64,000 nt of DNA from Streptomyces sp. NBC_00440 (GTDB lineage: Bacteria; Actinomycetota; Actinomycetes; Streptomycetales; Streptomycetaceae): contig NZ_CP107921.1 of the NCBI RefSeq assembly GCF_036014215.1, positions 620,001 to 684,000 of the forward strand. The letters run 5' to 3'. The notes beneath the pieces are model-generated. The model searched no databases. It saw only the letters and a list, made by a program, of their open reading frames with translations, and was not told where the DNA came from. The number at the start of each line of letters is the position of its first letter. The first letter of the stretch is position 1. Shown here piece by piece: positions 62,538-64,000 of the stretch. The position numbers and the translations under genes are program-made.

Positions 62538-63527
62538 GTGAACCCCACACACCGCCTCATGCCCACCCTGGCCGCAGGCGCCCTGGCCGCCGTATGTGCC
62601 CTTCTCCCTGCTACGGCCCATGCCGCGAGCGCCTACTCCCTGGTGGTCCTGCCGGACCAGAAGGAAGGCGCGATCTACGACTTCGTCAACTCGGCCAAGA
62701 AGTCGGTCGACGTGACGATCTACGAGTTGCGCGACACCACTCTCGTCAACGATCTGGTGAAGCAGCAGAAGGCGGGCGTGAAGGTCCGCGTGGTCTTCGA
62801 CTCCCAGCATTCGTCCATCGACGGCGCCGCCTACAAGGCCCTGTCCGCCGCCGGTGCCGGGGTCACGTACTCGTCATCGGCGTATGTCTACACCCACCAG
62901 AAGACGATCACCGTCGACGGCGCCAAGTCGTACATCAGCACCGGCAACTTCGACACGGAGTACTACTCGACCTCGCGCGACTACGGCGTGTTCGACACCG
63001 ACCAGGCCGATGTCGCGGCGATCGAGAAGGTCTTCGACGCCGACTACGCGAAGACCTCCGTCACCCCGTCCGACGGTACGGACCTGGTCTGGTCGCCCAC
63101 CGACTCGCAGAGCCATCTGCTGGCCCTGGTCACGGGCGCGAAGAGCAGCCTCGATGTCCAGGAGGAGGAGTTCGGTGACTCCGCGCTGGTGAATGCGGTC
63201 GTCGCGGACGCGAAGCGCGGCGTCGCCGTTCGCGTCGTCGCCGAGAACCAGTCGTCGAAGTACAGCAAGGAGCTGCAGGAGGTCACTGCGGCGGGTGGCA
63301 AGGTGACCACCTACACGAGTTCCACCGGCTACTACATCCACGCCAAGGCGATCGTCGCCGACTACGGCACGTCCTCCGCGAAGGTGTTTGCCGGTTCGGA
63401 GAACTTCTCCGACAACTCGCTCAACCACAACCGCGAACTCGGCCTCATCGTCAGTGACTCCGCAGTGGTCAGCGGCATCGAGAAGGCATTCGACGCCGAC
63501 TTCCTCAAGAGCTCCGGCACGGCCTGA
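62538..63527 (+). CDS. Secreted phospholipase D-like protein
   Basis: 329 residues from a GTG with AGGAG six bases upstream. A signal peptide ends at about residue 29 (ATAHA-ASA). Two HKD motifs, His120-Gln-Lys122-X4-Asp127 and His268-Ala-Lys270-X4-Asp275, give a complete PLD active site from two repeats of about 140 residues (SVDVTIYELRD and SLDVQEEEFGD start the repeats). Smaller than classical Streptomyces PLD (about 500), so it may act on another phosphodiester. Terminated by a strong hairpin. Confidence 0.9.
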   Translation: MNPTHRLMPTLAAGALAAVCALLPATAHAASAYSLVVLPDQKEGAIYDFVNSAKKSVDVTIYELRDTTLVNDLVKQQKAGVKVRVVFDSQHSSIDGAAYKALSAAGAGVTYSSSAYVYTHQKTITVDGAKSYISTGNFDTEYYSTSRDYGVFDTDQADVAAIEKVFDADYAKTSVTPSDGTDLVWSPTDSQSHLLALVTGAKSSLDVQEEEFGDSALVNAVVADAKRGVAVRVVAENQSSKYSKELQEVTAAGGKVTTYTSSTGYYIHAKAIVADYGTSSAKVFAGSENFSDNSLNHNRELGLIVSDSAVVSGIEKAFDADFLKSSGTA

Positions 63528-63560
63528 CCCCGTCGGGATCAGGACCACAGCAGCTCTGCC

Positions 63561-63601
63561 GGGAGTCCGGCCCCGGCCCGCGCGGCCGGGGCCGGACTCC
63601 C
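63561..63601 (+). terminator. Strong hairpin after the phospholipase-D-like gene
   Basis: GGGAGTCCGGCCCCGGCC (63561-63578) and its exact reverse complement (63584-63601) form an 18-bp perfect stem with a 5-base loop, 34 bases past the stop codon. A second weaker hairpin pattern (GCCGGCC/GGCCGGC-rich) follows. Confidence 0.92.
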
Positions 63602-63772
63602 GGCCGCGTCGGCCGGCCGGGAAGCACTCCCGGCCGGCGCCGCGAAGTCCGCTGTTCACGGGCCGGGGCACGACCGGTCCACGGTCGGGTGATGTTTACG
63701 GGATCCCACGTCGCCGGGGTCCCTGCCAGGGCAGTGGTAGGGGTGGGAACACCACCACCACGGAGGATCGTC

Positions 63773-64000
63773 ATGCCCGATGTCACCAGTCCGTACACAC
63801 CCGGCACCCCCTGCTGGGTCGATCTCATGGTCCCCGACCAGCAGGCTGCGCTCGATTTCTACCGTGACCTGTTCGGCTGGCAGGGAGAGGCCGGAGGGGC
63901 CGAGACCGGGGGATACGCGGTCTGCACACTGAACGGCAAGCCGGTCGCCGGGATCATGAAAGCGATGAACCCGGACGGCAGCACACCCGACCCGGCGCCC
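63773..64000 (+). CDS. VOC family protein, N-terminal part (cut by window end)
   Basis: The ATG at 63773 follows GGAGGATCGTC, and 76 residues are visible before the window ends. TPCWVDLMVPDQQAALDFYRDLFGWQGE and GYAVCTLNGKPVAGIMKAMNPDGS are the first VOC module of glyoxalase-like proteins, usually about 260 residues with two modules in this group. The 3' part is outside the window. Confidence 0.88.
   Translation, partial: MPDVTSPYTPGTPCWVDLMVPDQQAALDFYRDLFGWQGEAGGAETGGYAVCTLNGKPVAGIMKAMNPDGSTPDPAP

Overview
The window reads as chromosome from a high-GC actinomycete, most likely a Streptomyces. The evidence is GC content near 70 percent, frequent GTG starts, 1- to 4-base gene overlaps, and actinomycete-type families and regulatory sites: NnaR, monomeric isocitrate dehydrogenase, a DmdR-type iron box and DasR-type dre sites. 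I see no rRNA, tRNA, CRISPR array, insertion sequence, phage or plasmid functions.

Layout. 0-9.7 kb: end of ung, a sugar-kinase-like ATPase, a CbiX-like protein, a beta-propeller lactonase, a DrrAB-like ABC operon, monomeric icd, a HAD gene fragment and a GH114 lipoprotein. 9.7-13.5 kb: a three-subunit molybdenum hydroxylase of the PaoABC type. 13.7-18.9 kb: phosphoribosyltransferase, erythromycin-esterase-like protein and the NAD(P) transhydrogenase pntAB. 18.9-36.7 kb: a large CoA-dependent catabolic island. 36.9-45 kb: GH18 chitinase with dre sites, SpoIIE-type phosphatase, YceI, a membrane glycosyltransferase, an iron-boxed DUF2470 protein, DUF998 and VOC proteins. 44.4-54.4 kb: nitrate assimilation (nasA, FAD oxidoreductase, nirB, nirD, narK) divergent from nnaR-cbiX. 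54.3-64 kb: two split-barrel flavoproteins, an MFS-amidase pair, two LysR regulators, an SDR, a secreted phospholipase-D-like enzyme and a truncated VOC gene.

The catabolic island is the most interesting region. It encodes an FCD-type GntR regulator, a TauD-like dioxygenase, a NitT/TauT-type ABC importer, an acyl-CoA ligase, two acyl-CoA dehydrogenases, a kinase-fold protein, thiolase, two SDRs, two MDR-type reductases, an amidohydrolase and two unfamiliar small proteins. Three near-identical 18-bp palindromes (26168-26185, 28437-28454, 35885-35902) lie in the promoter regions of its transcription units, so the island looks like one regulon. A plausible route is import, oxygenolytic cleavage, CoA activation and beta-oxidation-like degradation. 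The substrate cannot be read from the sequence.

The nitrate block is a self-contained assimilation system: NarK imports nitrate, NasA reduces it to nitrite, NirBD reduces nitrite to ammonium, CbiX supplies the siroheme precursor step and NnaR is the likely activator. Signs of local decay include a truncated HAD gene (8587-8787), a disrupted small membrane gene between the acyl-CoA dehydrogenases and pntA (18923-19212), and an out-of-frame tail on the LysR gene at 61264.
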